64,000 nucleotides of DNA from Daedaleopsis sinensis (Eukaryota; Basidiomycota; Agaricomycetes; Polyporales; Polyporaceae). Both the position numbers and the translations under genes were made by a program. The notes beneath the pieces were generated by a model. It did no database searches, had not been told where the DNA came from, and saw nothing but the letters and a program-made list of their open reading frames with translations. Below, piece after piece: positions 10,408-22,783 of this stretch (positions within the stretch are counted from its first letter, which is position 1; every line of letters starts with the position of its first letter). Location of the stretch: the NCBI GenBank assembly GCA_033807695.1, contig CM066311.1, positions 1,426,001 through 1,490,000 of the forward strand, written 5' to 3'.

Positions 10408-13400
10408 CTAGGTAAGCTGAGGACTCTGCTTATGATGCATCTTGTGACTTACCCTGTCCAGTGCCTTGATGACGACACATTCTGTGCCAATATCCTCGGG
10501 GGTGTACTTGAGACTTGCAGCGTGTGAGATGACATCGACCAAGGGGACAACAACACTGCCTTTGTCGAAACTGTTGTAGTACAGGGCCGCATTGAGCGCA
10601 GGGTATTGCCGGTATGGATCCTTGACACGGTCTTCCTCGGAGAGCTTGGAGTACGTTTCGACAATCAAGAATGGCTCGATCTTGATGTTGCCACCTTCTT
10701 CCCTGCGGTTGTGGTAGAAGATGGAGGATATCCGTCCCACGAGAGGGGATTGATTCTGTGCGGTCCGGAAAACGATGATGGAGTTGCCTTGATTGTACTC
10801 GTGAGTCGCAAAGTTGACACCGTCTCGGGAGACTTCTGCGACAAATTGTCCGCAATCGTGGAGACGGGCTAGACTGTTATCTATAGGGTCGGACACGGAT
10901 TGGAAACGCCCACGCCCGGTTGTGTTGACGATATGGAGGAGTGACTCGTAGATGTGCGAGCTAAGGCGTTTTTCTTGCCGTCGATTATAAGTGTGGGAGT
11001 CCAGGCCATCGAACCCGCTCGAGAGAACGTCGGTGACACGTGTACCCCGGGCACTGTCGCAGAATGCGGTATCGTAAGCTTGCACCATAGTTTTGTACTC
11101 CTCAGATTCAGGCCACTTCGTGCTGCACATCAACCACCGAACGCTAGCTCCCAGATAGAAGTAGCGCATAAAGGTGCCAGGCAAGTCCGCTACCGGAAGA
11201 CGTCGATAGGTGGTTAGGAACTGTCACTGCCAGCAAGAGCTCAACAAAACGGACGTACCAGCCTTTGAGTTCGTGTTGAGGCGGAGAAGCATCCCATTAT
11301 ACCTCTCAAAGGGGAATGCCCACCATCCGTGCACGGGGCCGAAGATTTCCAGGAATAGCTTCAGATGCAGTGCTAGATGGTTGTTAGGGACGAGTTTGTG
11401 GTCGTAGAGCTTCCGAAGCCCAATGAGGTATTGCTGCATGTGGTATTCATAGGTGGTTGCGCGCGAGGAACTCATGGATCTGCGAGCCGCGAGATCGACG
11501 GCAACGATCAGATGAATGAAGTTGTCAAGGACCGCCTTCTCTTCCGCCGTAGAGGTTGAGCATCCCCACAACCGAACGAGGGAGATGGCCATGTTGATTG
11601 TGCAGACCGTGCGCCAATGGTCGGCCTTCAACTTTCCCCCTCCCGCAGTTCCGAAGGTAGTTGGTGCTCGTTCGATCCAGGAAGGGAGAGTGGTGGAGGC
11701 AATGTCGGCGCAAAGTTGCTGCAGAACAGGAGGAGTGAATACCTGGTATGGGGACGGCTGCCGTGGAGGCTCATCGTAGGGAAGGCGAAACCTAGAGGCA
11801 TCCTCGTCTAGAACTGGAGGGAGTTCGAACGTCTCGAGATTGTCGTTGAGTGCGAAAGCCTGGATAGATCAAAGTCAGCGCGCTGATGCAGACCAGTATC
11901 GAACGGCGACGTACCCATGCCAGTAATGCTTGTGCGAACTGTCGTTTTGTGAGCTTTGACGTAGTCTCTCCCACAACACGATTGAAGCGCGCTACGGCAG
12001 ACAGGTAGTCGCGCCGTACATTCGTCAGTGCGTCGACATCGCGGGCGGCCAGTGCCTTCTTGATCCGATTGAGCTGAGCCTGCTGCTCCTTCGGGGAGTG
12101 AGCTTTAAGCTCGGCGGTCTCACGGAGGCCGTCTGTATGCCACACTTTGCGACAATGATGAGCGAGCTCGCCGAGAAACAGATTGTGCATGACATCAAGG
12201 ACGACGTAGCGAGTGGGGTCCCAGTAAGGTAGTCGTAGGAGCTGGGACCAACGAATCCCGTGAGTGTCGAAGACCTTCTGCCTCAAGGCCGCCGTCGGCG
12301 CTTCCTTCCATGCATTTGCGTGGAACGCGTGTTCGAACCAGCTTCGCGGGTTAGGCCACTTCGTGCTGTCGACCTCCTGTAGGTCCCGAAGGGTCATAGG
12401 ACACATTGAACAGAAATGTGTAGAAGAGTAAGACCCGAACCCGGCAGCCTTCCGAGCTGCGGGTAGATCAGCAATGAAGGGGATGACAGCTGCCCGAACC
12501 AGGCGACCCATCGAGTAGTCGGCAGTCTTCTTGAGGAAGATGCCTGGGTTCCACAGCTTTATGAGCTGGTCGACGAGTGGACGAAAGAGATGGTTCAGCT
12601 GCTCGAGGGAGGGCTCTTTTGGACCAGGTATGACTCCGGCAAGATAGATGTTCTCGGGGCGATAGCGGAGGTGAGGAGGGAGATTGAGGCAGGCGAGGAA
12701 GATAGCACCGACGGAATGCGCTTTGCCTGCGGCCTTGTTGCCGTACGGATTGAACCAGTCCACAGAGAAACTGAAGACGAGATGCGCAGAGTTGTTCGGC
12801 TGAACAGAGAATAGAGTCCTCCCATCGGGGCCGCGAAACTCACGGATGGCGGAAGATTGCATGATGTCATGACACCATTCGGAAGTGCTTGCATCCCAAG
12901 ACTTCTTAATCTCTTTCTCGATGTCTGGTCTCCCCATGAACTCCGCGATCCAGGACTCGAAGCACCGGTATGGGTAAGTGCGCACAGCGCGATAGACGAG
13001 TTTGACAGGATCGCGTTTTTTGATGGGTCGGATCCGCTTCTCCACGACCAGAGGGGAGTTGCAGGGCTCCTGGTCGACATCACGGTACGTACAGATGTGG
13101 GGGTAGGGATCGTCGGGCTTAGTCAGGTCAGGCAAGTATGTCGCGAAGCAGGTGGAACAGCAGGCGTAATTTGTTATGTGCGGGTCGAGGTCCAACATGT
13201 TCATTGCGGTACGGATGTCGAGCGGGATGCTGCGAATGAGATTTTCGTGGGCGTAAGTGAGAGCATCACGATTGTTTCCCCAAGGATTGACGAAGTCGAC
13301 GGTAAATGCGCCAAACAGCAAGACTTTCAACGTTGCTAGGAGGAACTCGACGCGAGGGAACGACACTGCTGCCATCGAGTGCATGATAGTTGCCATGAGA

Positions 13401-14372
13401 AGACCGGCGAGAATGAAGGGTTGCATCGATGAGCGGTCGCGATGCAACCCAGCTATTGTCACGATCAATACGTGATCGCTGGCTAAACCATACCACGTAC
13501 CTTCAGGGACGACGGTGGGCTCTGCCGCGGTGGGATCGATATTATGTCGAAGCAGATGTTCGTACGCCAGCTTGTTCCAAACGTTCCGCTCTATCTTCAC
13601 AAGGCGAGCGAGCTCTTCTTTCATAGATCTCATTTCCGCGGCAAAGCGATGGTCGGTGTCCTTGTCACCGACATCCACAAGACCGTCGTATTTGCTCAGG
13701 GACTGCATAAGCCAGTTTCGGTACGCCAGGAAGTCAAAGTTCTTCGGATCAAATTGCGCAAGCTCTCCAGGCGGATCGTTCAACGACGTTGGTGCAGCCG
13801 TGAACACAAGGGCGGGGGTTTCGGGAATCGCCTTCGCCATCAACATTCTGTACGACTGAAGCTGTGCATGCAAGTCCTTTCTAGACCGAACCGCACTGGC
13901 CGTCTACAACTCGGGTCAGCTCCGATGGCGTGCGATAGCAAGAACGCACTCACTGCATGTTTTTTCTGCATATTGAGGCCTTGCTGTGCGTCAGCTTCCG
14001 CAGTTGGTTCTGGCGCCGATGCATCAACTTTCTTGGTCTACTCGTTCACCGTTAGCAATCGTGGTAAGCCACTGCTGAAACCGGGGAACGTACCGACGAT
14101 TGCGCTCCTCGTTGTCCCGGCTCCCGCGTCCGCGCTGCTCGATCACGAGGGCGCACATGCAGGGGGGCGTCGACTACGGGAGGATCGACCAGAGTCGATG
14201 TGACGATCGCATGCTCTACAGCGGCCTGGGCGTGTTGCTTCTCCATCGTACGCATTGCGTCGGCGGCGGCATGCTGTTTCGCCGTCGTCGAATTCGTTTT
14301 CTTTCCCGGGAGTATGCGGTCGCCATTGCGATGTGTTGTGTGGATGCAGATACTGCAGAGACACACCGGCAT
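10408..14372 (-). CDS. Tnp2-type (CACTA superfamily) DDE transposase
   Basis: Probable mobiliser of the element. Exons on the minus strand: 14094-14372, 13954-14037, 11915-13903, 11259-11859, 10408-11189, giving about 1244 aa, all phases compatible. The N-terminus starts MPVCLCSICIHTTHRNGDR, a Cys-rich opening common in basidiomycete Tnp2 proteins. The core has VDWFNPYGNKAAGKAHSVG (first Asp, about 12757), YVVLDVMHNLFLGEL (second Asp, about 12190) and HGWWAFPFERYNGMLLR (Glu, about 11300), consistent with the D-D-E triad. The last two exons carry the DUF4218-like C-terminal region. The junction 11259/11189 was chosen because it is the GT-AG pair that keeps frame. A further small 3' intron near 10447 is possible, which would change the last residues. 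No inactivating mutation was found. Confidence 0.9.
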
Positions 14373-14523
14373 TGGCAGGGAGGGGGAGCTGGGAAGAGAT
14401 GCGTGGGAGCTGTTAGTAGATCAGTCCCATCGACATGGGTGATGGCAATACGGAATAAATCTTTGAATATATAGATTAGCAAATGACCGGTCGATTAAAT
14501 ACAAAACCGGAAGGAAACAACAA

Positions 14524-15960
14524 CTAGACTGATGCCGCCCCTCTCGGCCGGGACCTGACTGTTTCCCAGATAGGATAGTCCATGTGAGACACTACGGACT
14601 CCTTGGGATCTAGCGGGTCAATCTTGGGGTATAGCAACCAGGAAGCGGCTATGATGAGCAGTACTGCTGTCAGCGCGGTTACACGCCAACGTCGAATAAG
14701 CCGAGAGCGTGATTCTACTGCAAGGAGGAGCAGTGCACCGTCAGCTGCGCGAACATGCGTTGACTGTGGACGGTTACTATCAGCGGGCCTGCAAGATCGC
14801 TGCGAGCGAGATGCAACCTGAACAATACATACCGAGACCTCCTCGTGGACTTGATGTGTCGCAATTTCCGACGAGTTCGAGGCCAGAGTGGCTAGGGAGT
14901 GCTTAGAAGACTTGGTCATCGCGGTCAGTCGCGTCACGGAGTCACCAGTCGCGCAAGATATGCATACCGAATTCGTTGTGGCTTCGTCGGCGCTCTCCGT
15001 GGATGAGAAGAGAGGAGATCCAGTCTCCACCTGGGGCTCCGATGGAGACCAGAGGCAGTTCAGTTGCGAGGCTGGAGTCGACGTGTCCAGGGGGTTCATG
15101 GAGATATCGCCCAATAAAAGGCTGTTCCGGTACGTGGGGTACTTTGTCACAGCATTCGACGTCGTCACCAGTCGCGGGTTCTTGTTGAGCGAGACTTGAG
15201 GTGCTTCGACATCGATATTAGCCCGCCCGATAATCAGCTGGCTTCGTAGATCCTGGATGGCTCTTTTCGTCTCTTCTCTTCGAATCCTTTCCATTTTCTC
15301 TGCCGCGTGCTCTGTGGGATGCGTAGCGCGTGAGTTACTGCCGTCTACGCGCGGGAAAAGCACTGCAGGGTGTACTCACGATCTTGACCCAAGAGAGCGT
15401 TTTCGCAAGCGCGTAGTAAGGATTCAACTCGAGCCATCAATTGAAGGACTCGCTCATCCATAGATGGTGCACGCAGCGGTTGGCGATTCGAGGCCTGAAA
15501 ACGTGGAGGTCAGGTGCAAAAACGGGTCGTATATGGTTACATTTCAACGTACATCTAGACGTACGAATCTGATGATATCTTCCAGTAGAGTATGGCTGCC
15601 TTCGTGTAGCATCTCAAGACGACTCAACATGGCTGAGTACCGTCCTGCAGCCTCCCAAACATCGCTACTATCGCCGTGGGCCGTCCTATATGGCTGATCT
15701 GTCAAAGTCCCCCTGAGTCCAATGATTACATACCTCGTATCCACTGAGGTTGGCGATTGAGGATAGCTCATAGGTGGTTCAGCGCTCGGTGCCTGAATGG
15801 AGGGATACTCCGGTGGCGTGAGCGGGTCGAAGTCCTTCGCGGGGTCGTCCCGCTCTGCGGGCCCAGTCTCGCAATGAGCGTGATCTTCCTCGGAATTATT
15901 CATGCTCTCTGCCTCAAGGTTTGATAGCTTGATCTCTAGAGCGGAGAGCAAGGGGCGCAT
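14524..15960 (-). CDS. Element cargo protein with C-terminal membrane anchor
   Basis: Unrecognised family, about 436 aa. Exons: 15553-15960, 15380-15494, 14524-15311, in frame. The start at 15960 is the first ATG (MRPLLSALEIKLSNLEAES); the frame is open further upstream, so a 5' exon is possible. The body is acidic and Ser/Thr-rich with short helical stretches (DERVLQLMARVESLL, EKMERIRREETKRAIQDL). Near the C-terminus RLIRRW is followed by one hydrophobic segment, VTALTAVLLIIAASWLLY, and then a 34-residue tail. This is tail-anchor-like topology with a long bulk domain on the cytosolic side. It lies next to the transposase and on the same strand. The tail invites comparison with KASH proteins, but no KASH signature is visible. 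Confidence 0.7.
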
Positions 15961-16432
15961 GAGGTGGTCAGAAGGAAAGAGTTGTGGCTGGAGTCGAGCG
16001 CCACGACGCGATTTGACCTGCCCAGCCAAGAATTAAAGATGGCCTTTATGATTCAGAACGGGAAAGGGAAGCGGATCGACGCACATAAGCCAAAGAGTTG
16101 CATTATCTTGCAAGCACCTGCAGCAACACATTGGCGCGTTCGATTCGGCAGTGGGATACAAACACTAAATATATAATTTTTGACATCCAACTGAGTGAAA
16201 TGATGGATGTGGGACCATTACGGTAGATGTTAAGATATGTAGGGAAGTACAGGAGCAAAGGGCGGCACAAGGCAAAGGGGAGAGGAGAAAGGACGAGACG
16301 AGAAGAGCGTAAGACGATGGTCTTCGTCTATAACTATGCGCGAGAAGTGATAGGGGAGGAAGGCTGGATTGACACGGATGCTCGAGAGGAGGGCGTGCGG
16401 CCGTCGACGAGGAGACAGGCTACTCACTGCAA
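15961..16432. other. Short intergenic stretch in the element
   Basis: No gene supported. 16250-16330 is purine-rich (AGG/GAG runs). Confidence 0.4.
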
Positions 16433-17596
16433 TCACACAACCACGAGGGAGGGATTGGAGTTGATGAGATGGACCGTCCGCTCCCATTCCCCGGTCGGCT
16501 TGGACCAGTGACTGATCACGCCAGAACTGACGCGTGTACCGGTCACGACGGCCTTGTACCAAACACCGACGTGATGGAGCATGGGGTGAGGGTGACCACA
16601 GTTGCTCGTGGCCTTGCGTGCACCATGAACCCAACGCATGATGGTCTTGCGTTCGTCATCGACATCAGCGGCGTGCTGGACGAAGGACGAGGCAGTGCGC
16701 AGCACGAGCTCTTCGAGTAGAGGCAGCCGGCGAAGTGCCTTGCCCCATGCAACACCGTCATTCCAGGGGCGACGAGCCATGCGGCGACGACCCTGCCAGA
16801 ATCTTTAGTAAGTCCCGGCAGAACGAGTCACGGATAACACATGGACATACATTGTCAGCGGCCTCCCAGAGCTTGAGTTTTTGAAGACGAGGAGCGGCCG
16901 CAATGATCGCGTCCAAGATGTCGTGCTCGTGAGGGTAAAAGTCGAGTATCAGAGCGTGGAGGTGCTGGAGGGGCGGCGTGATCTTGCGGAGCAGGATAGA
17001 AGGCGAACGGCACTGAGGCGTGCTCAGTGAGAGTAAGACCCGAGAGCAGCGGGGATGAACGTGTGGCACGATACAGTCGGAGGGACCGGCGAAGGCGGTG
17101 ATGTGGGCAAGGTCGAGAGCGCGAAGAGGACAATCCCTAACCGATCCGCATGTGAAAAGACGAACTTCTGCGAGACCCCTGTGGCGTACGAGGAAATCGG
17201 GGAGGAGTTTGTGGGCGTAGTTCGTCTCGAAGAGGCGAAGGTGGGGGAATTGCAGGCCCGCGAGGGAGGTCAGGACGGTAGGTTGACGCGACGTAATCGA
17301 GAGATCTAGGTGGACGATGTTGGGGACCAGAGTGAGGTAGAGGCCGAGGGATCGATAGGAGACTGGGAAGAAGAGGATGATTTTGAGATGGGAGACGGCG
17401 GCACCCACAGCTGCATCGGTAGTCGCCACTGCGTTCTTGAGTTCGACGGGGCCACATATGAGGACGTCCTTCTGTACGAGAACAACGTTAGACGGATGCA
17501 CCAGTGCGTGAGGCGGCAGCTCACCTTGAGAGGCAGGTTCTGAGCTTCCTGTCCCGGAAGGAATGCCTCGGGCAAACGGTGGTTGGACGAAGACAT
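16433..17596 (-). CDS. Leucine-rich F-box-like protein A (element cargo)
   Basis: 350 aa from exons 17525-17596, 16851-17471, 16433-16792. Starts MSSSNHRLPEAFLPGQ. The middle contains irregular leucine-rich segments (LTLVPNIVHLDLSI, FPHLRLFETN, LQHLHALILDFYPHEHDIL, APRLQKLKLWE), as in basidiomycete F-box/LRR-type proteins, but the F-box itself is not evident at the N-terminus. The C-terminal exon begins GRRRMARRPWNDGVAWGKAL and matches the last exon of 30638-31897 (GRR...RRAFNDHLSWNRGL...LEELALRT), so the two are paralogs inside one transposon. A role as substrate receptor or protein-binding scaffold is only a family-level guess. Confidence 0.8.
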
Positions 17597-18592
17597 CTTT
17601 GAGGATGGGCGTGTACGACGCGTGAAAAGTATGAGGTGGTTAGAGGGAAGGTGAGAGTTGGTGCAGAGGGATGGCGAGGATTGGGCACCCTAGGCCTACA
17701 CCATATGTACAGTTGGCACACAAAGCCTTTACAGAGGTGGCGATGTCAATGGGCTTGGTGACGTGTGGTCAGGGCGACCACTAGAAGGTGCACTGTAGAG
17801 TTCCAGTCGCATAGGCATAGTCCAGTCCTGAGGGGGTGAAGCAAAGGGTGAGGGGAATTCTGCGTAGCTAGCAGCTTAGGAGGATTAATCGGAGGAGGAG
17901 GAGGAAGCAGGCAAGGATGAGGGAAGCGCGGGGCACCTGGGCGTTCAATTGCAAGCGCCCGCTTCCAGTTGTCACGCTCTGAGCGCCACCAGTATCCTTC
18001 CGTCACGCGTCACGGTTCAGCTAGCGTGCGTTTAACCTCCGACATTGATTTGATCAGTGGGAGCAAACTACAAGCAGGTACGCATCGTCACTCTTCGGCT
18101 TCCCTCCTTCTTCTAGTAGTACCGTGCTCTGGTCGTGACTACCTTGCACAGACAGCGGCGACACGCACTGAGCCGCGCGATCGACTTAAAGTCAGTCGCA
18201 TAGTATCGGCGTGTTGTGCGCTTTCCCGCGAACGGTGGCCAAGTAAGTCGTCGTAGGTCGCTCAAGCTGGAGGAGGGGGCAGCGCTGGGGCAGCGGCACA
18301 CGCGGAGACAAGAAGAGTAAGCAGGGATAGGCGATGAGCACGGTCAGAAATGGCTATCATGTATGCGGAATCGTAGACGCATCCTCCATAGACTTAACTT
18401 CCCTCTGAAGTCTGACATCTGAGCGACGAGCTTCCCGTGTCACACTTCAGGTACATCGGCCGAAGTATCTCATCCACTTTTCTCGATTTCATCACGCGCA
18501 CGACAAATTCTCTACTGCTACGTATCACTAACGCTGCATCCACTGTTCCTGACGCGGGCGCCCGCGTAGTTGTCTGCTGCCCTTGTCCTGCT
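17597..18592. other. Gene-poor stretch in the element
   Basis: No supported gene. A minus-strand open frame at 17746-18006 (MTEGYWWRSERDNWK...) is Pro-rich and isolated; it may be noise or an upstream exon. Confidence 0.35.
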
Positions 18593-20123
18593 TCACCACC
18601 TACCGCCGACACCTACCGCCGAAGCACCGGCTTCTCCACCGCCACTCGTTCCATACAGACGGCCAGCGTCGGCCCGAATCCGGAGCTTCCCTTCGTTGAG
18701 TCGTTTAGCACCGCGCTCGATACTTGCGATGTGTACTTCAAGAGGGATCGTGTCCTGGGTGAGCTCCGGAGCGCTCAGCTTGTCGCGGAGCTCTGATAGT
18801 TCCGCCTCGATGGTGAGGAGTGTTTCTGTCGTGGCCACGACGTGAGCGACGGACAAGCTACGGTACCAATCGACGTTGCGGAGGATGTCGACCTGCTGAG
18901 TAAGCTGCTGGAGCTTAGCCCTGTTGCCACCAACCACGGTCCAGATGTCGGAAAGAATGTCGCCAACCGCGGCTTCGGTGACCATGAGCGCCTGTTGAGA
19001 CAAGGTGCGGATGTTGTAGAGCTTTTCCTCCAAGCGATCCAGTGCGGAAGCAACAGCGGTGGCCTCGATGATAACCCGTGCGACCTCTGACGAAAGTACG
19101 CTCATCACGGACGTGAACATCTGGCCGGCGGTCTCAGTAGAGTCGACTCCGGAGGCCTGTGCGTCGGCGATTGCGCGCAAAGCATACTCGTCAAAGGCGA
19201 GCACGCTAATAATTCAATCATGAGTGCAAAGGTCACATTGACAACAGAGAGGCGACGTACGTGTCCACAGTGCCGTATAATTTGGCAGACAGTAACTGCA
19301 AGTCACGACCAACTCCCTTGGCGTCATGAGCAAACTCCTCTAGAGAGCTCGAAAGGACCTCTCGGTTGGAGAGGTTGCTGGCTTCGACAATGACGACGAG
19401 GTCCTTGACGGCGAGTTCGGCATGCTTCACCCCAAGCGCGAGTTGAGAACCCGCAGCTGAGTGCGTGAGCAGCTTGTCGAGCGTACGGCTCTGCACAGCC
19501 ATGAGACCGGGGAAGTCGATACGTTGAAGTTGATCGTTCAACGGCTTACGACCTATATTGCCGAAGGTAGCGGCTACGGCGCCAGCAGCGACGGTGACTT
19601 TGCAGGCACCGAATCCGGGGAAGATGGTACAGATGGGTGCCAGGCTGACAGTTGCGACATCGACGACGTAGCCAAACGACAGGAGGAGCAGGTAAACGGC
19701 GAGGAGAAAGATGGCGGGGGCCTTGAGGATGAGCATGACTGAGGTCAAGACGTCGATGGCTGACTTTAGAACGGATGCAAGGAAGGTAGTGAACGAGATG
19801 AACAAGTTGCATTGGTCGGGGGGTCTGGAAGCCACAACAGCCGCACCGTTTGGCTCGTGCGCCACAGCGACATCGGTAGAGTTGTCATCGACCAATTCCA
19901 AGTCCTCGTCAACTGCAACGGGGTTGGCAACGACGATGTCCTCCGGGGGGGGTGAAGCGAGAGCGCGACGGCGAGCAGACGATCTTGTGGATGTGGACGC
20001 GGACGACGCATTCTCGCTCTCGGGCATGACATTCTTTATCCCAATCAGTCAAAAACTAACGGCGAGTGCGAGGCTGGAGCCCACCTTTTTGCCTTTCTTG
20101 CTTCGCGATGACATGTCGCTCAT
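18593..20123 (-). CDS. Membrane protein with long helical C-terminal domain (element cargo)
   Basis: 474 aa from exons 20085-20123, 19261-20033, 18593-19205; phases agree. Start MSDMSSRSKKGKK is basic. Residues 16-90 are polar and acidic. Residues about 105-140 are strongly hydrophobic (TSVMLILKAPAIFLLAVYLLLLSFGYVVDVA), followed by a second weaker hydrophobic segment (APICTIFPGFGACKVTVAAGAVAATFG). The remaining 300 residues are Ala/Leu/Glu-rich and predicted helical (TLDKLL, VKDLVVIVEASNL, ALDRLEEKLYNIRTLSQQA, TIEAELSELRDKL), suggesting coiled coil. No family is recognised. A membrane-proximal helical rod is the expected shape, similar in outline to nuclear-envelope or membrane-tether proteins; that comparison is inference. 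Confidence 0.8.
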
Positions 20124-21170
20124 CGAGAAAATTTAACACTGGACAGGGACGACAAGTTTGTCAATGGTAAAGTGGCGAGGGGGAGAGGAGGAGACGAGTG
20201 AAAGCGCGCGTCCGCTTTTGTGCACGTGTGCCACTCGGAGAATGCCATCAGCAGAGAGATGAACAGATGCATCGCACACGAGGCCGAACACACGAGGGCC
20301 TTATACCGGTGCACAACTACCCAACGTGCATACAGTCATTGCCAGAGGGCGAGCACGAGAGGGTAGAAGACGTACAGCGCTGGCCCTTTGCGGGGAGCGG
20401 AGGAATGCACTGACGCGCGCTGTGGAAAGGTACCTAGGTGACAACACGTTAGCTTGGCGCGGTTTCGGTTGGATGAGAAACGCATTGTAAAGTAGGAAAA
20501 CAAATGGAGGAGGTGAAGGGCAGTAACTTGAGTTTGTCGGCGTGATGGAACTGGAAGGTGGAAAGTTGGACGTACCGCGATACAAGAATATTCCTACATC
20601 AGCACGTTGAACGTCGACCAGTTCGTTGAATTCGATCAGGAGTGTGGGACGCGACAGTAGTGTTGCGTAGCTCCTAGTACACCCCCTATATCTACCACCC
20701 TCGCTGTGGGCGGGAAAGCAGAATGAGAATACTGAATCGAATGCGAAAACCATATGACATACAAAACCACCAGGGTACGAGTAACGACCAGCGTATGGCA
20801 ATACTTCAACTTCCGTGGCCAGGAACTCGAGGAGGACTCCGTGGACAACGCTTAAAACGATAACTTGGCTTGAAGACCTGAGCGAGAACCCGGTACATAG
20901 AGAAGATTGTAGCGGGAAGAGGGAGGACACCGTCGTACGGAACACAAGGGCGCCAGGCTGGCAGTAGCTGGTGGCAGCAGCGCCTCTTCAACTTCAAGGC
21001 GCCTGGTACGCTGCATACTAGCGCTGAAGTTCTAAAGCGCTGAGGTTGCGCCTCCGCGCGAAACTGACACACTTCATCATCTAGGACAGAAACGATACAC
21101 AGGTACGAATACAGAAGGCGTTGTAGATTACTACGGTAATTTCGGCTCAGTTAGTCTGCACTGAAAGGAG
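20124..21170. other. Gene-poor stretch in the element
   Basis: No supported gene. The 214-aa minus-strand open frame at 20301-20945 has no domain, biased composition and several in-frame splice-like signals; I do not call it. Confidence 0.35.
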
Positions 21171-21626
21171 TCAGCGAGCGTACTGTTGGAGGCAGATATG
21201 ATACTGACCACTAGCAGCAAGGGCCGTCGCAAGTCCGACCTCAATCAAGGCCTGGACCTTGGCCCGATGAGCGTTGACATCCTTCCTCGCCTGGATAACG
21301 AGTTCAAGAAGGTCGAGGAACTGGGCCTCGGTAGTGAAGCACATGCTGATGTCGGACAGGACGCCTGGTCCCCCACCGGAAGACAAGGTGATCTTTTTCT
21401 CCACCTTCATTGCGCCCGTCAGACCTTTACACATCCCAGAGGTCATGGATCTTACCGCTTTGTGGCTGGTATTCACAGCCGCATCGATCCTGACAACGCA
21501 GGCGAGCGGCGCTGAACTGGCGGCCTTGCGCGCTCGAGCTTCTGCAGCCGAAGGTAGCAGCAATATGACGTCTAGTAAAGTCAAAAGGATGTGAGCGATC
21601 ATATGTAGGGGTTTTACTACACACAT
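21171..21626 (-). CDS. Hypothetical helical protein fragment, related to neighbour at 22.1-22.8 kb
   Basis: Minus-strand open frame with a hydrophobic run (MIAHILLTLLDVILLLPSA) and a C-terminal helical block LSDISMCFTTEAQFLDLLELVIQARKDVNAHRAKVQ. This block resembles FDSELEFWDFLRLVSQTMTAAEAHRDDLASQLQ encoded at about 22200-22320, so the two look like diverged copies of one domain or exons of one gene. Exon structure between 21640 and 22060 could not be resolved. Function unknown. Confidence 0.45.
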   Translation of the reverse strand: MCVVKPLHMIAHILLTLLDVILLLPSAAEARARKAASSAPLACVVRIDAAVNTSHKAVRSMTSGMCKGLTGAMKVEKKITLSSGGGPGVLSDISMCFTTEAQFLDLLELVIQARKDVNAHRAKVQALIEVGLATALAASGQYHICLQQYAR

Positions 21627-22058
21627 ATGCTTTCTCCAAGCTCCTGGAAGACCACTCGAGTCGACTTGAAGGGGCTTGGCGGAAACGTAGTCACGTCGAC
21701 TTGATCGGCGAAGAAGAGAGTGCGAGGCGAGCTGACGAGACTTCAGTAAAGCTACGCGAGCCTGTCACCAGGTAATACACAGCATACCTGTATAGCATCT
21801 TAGATACGTTGGATCGCGAATATATGCGGTAACAAGGACGCCACTCAGAAAGTCGGGTGGCTACTACGACAGGGTCTAAGATGAGGCGTCGAAGCGCCGA
21901 AGGTCTTCAAATGCGCGTTTACAACAAAGGATGCCATATCAGTGACCTCAGTGGGAGAGCCGTTGCTCAGTGGTCATGGAGACGTTATCGCATTACACGT
22001 GTACACGATTGTATCAGACTAGTGCCAGGTGAGCCTGAGTTGTTGAGTCAGACGACCG

Positions 22059-22783
22059 TCATTCTTGACCCCTGCAGGAAGTAATCAGCGAAACGAGCGA
22101 CCAAACACAGTTTAGAACTGGCCTAGAGAGCTCCGGCATGTGAGCATCGTTCTTGCAAAACATTCTCACTCCCGGCTGGTGACACGGGATCATATCTAAT
22201 ATCGGCTGCAACTGGCTGGCCAGGTCGTCGCGATGAGCCTCGGCCGCTGTCATGGTCTGGGAGACCAAACGAAGGAAGTCCCAGAACTCAAGCTCTGAGT
22301 CGAAACGGACGGTGAACTCCTTGACGACGTCGCGGTTCCAGTAACGCAGACCGACGGTACGGTATTTCTGTCATTGTCTCATGAGACTACGGGTGAGAAA
22401 CTGGATGCGTTGAAAACCTACCGTGCTGCATGCCTCGATCATGAGGCGGTCCTCGGGTGGGGATAGATGAACAAGAGGGGGCACGGCATATGGTATTAGC
22501 CCACAGTCCAAGACAGGGTACACCAAGAGTGCATCTGGTAACAGCAGTTAGCCAACCGTAGCGGGGAGACATGAGTAGACTCACATGTCTCACGAGATGT
22601 GCCCGCCAGCTGAGCGACGACGACCGTCGTGCGCTTCCACGCCGTTGTATCCTCCAGAGATGGGTGTAAGCCCTCCGCGTATGAGGTGTCCGGCGTACAC
22701 AGGTCAATTGAGGGGAGAGAGCTGCGTCAAACAGTTAGTAAGGGGGATACTCACGGGAGTTGCACACCTAACTCGTCTGCCAT
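22059..22783 (-). CDS. Hypothetical cargo protein (5' part well supported)
   Basis: Starts MADELGVQLP at 22783 and continues through GT-AG introns: SLPSIDLCTPDTSYAEGL, then TTAWKRTTVVVAQLAGTSRE, then ALLVYPVLDCGLIPYAVPPL, then KYRTVGLRYWNRDVVKEFTV, with a helical end DDLASQLQPILDMIPCHQPG near 22190. The reading frame is maintained across each splice, which supports a real gene. The 3' end is uncertain: it may stop near 22059, or splice on to the related segment at 21171-21626. No known family. It lies between the helical membrane protein and the D-I-F domain protein on the same strand. Confidence 0.55.

Noticed and set aside
13544..14203. 219-aa + strand ORF opposite the transposase
   Set aside because: Antisense shadow of the transposase exons.
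14524..15960. Definite KASH-domain call
   Set aside because: Only topology matches; the C-terminal residues lack a recognisable KASH ending.
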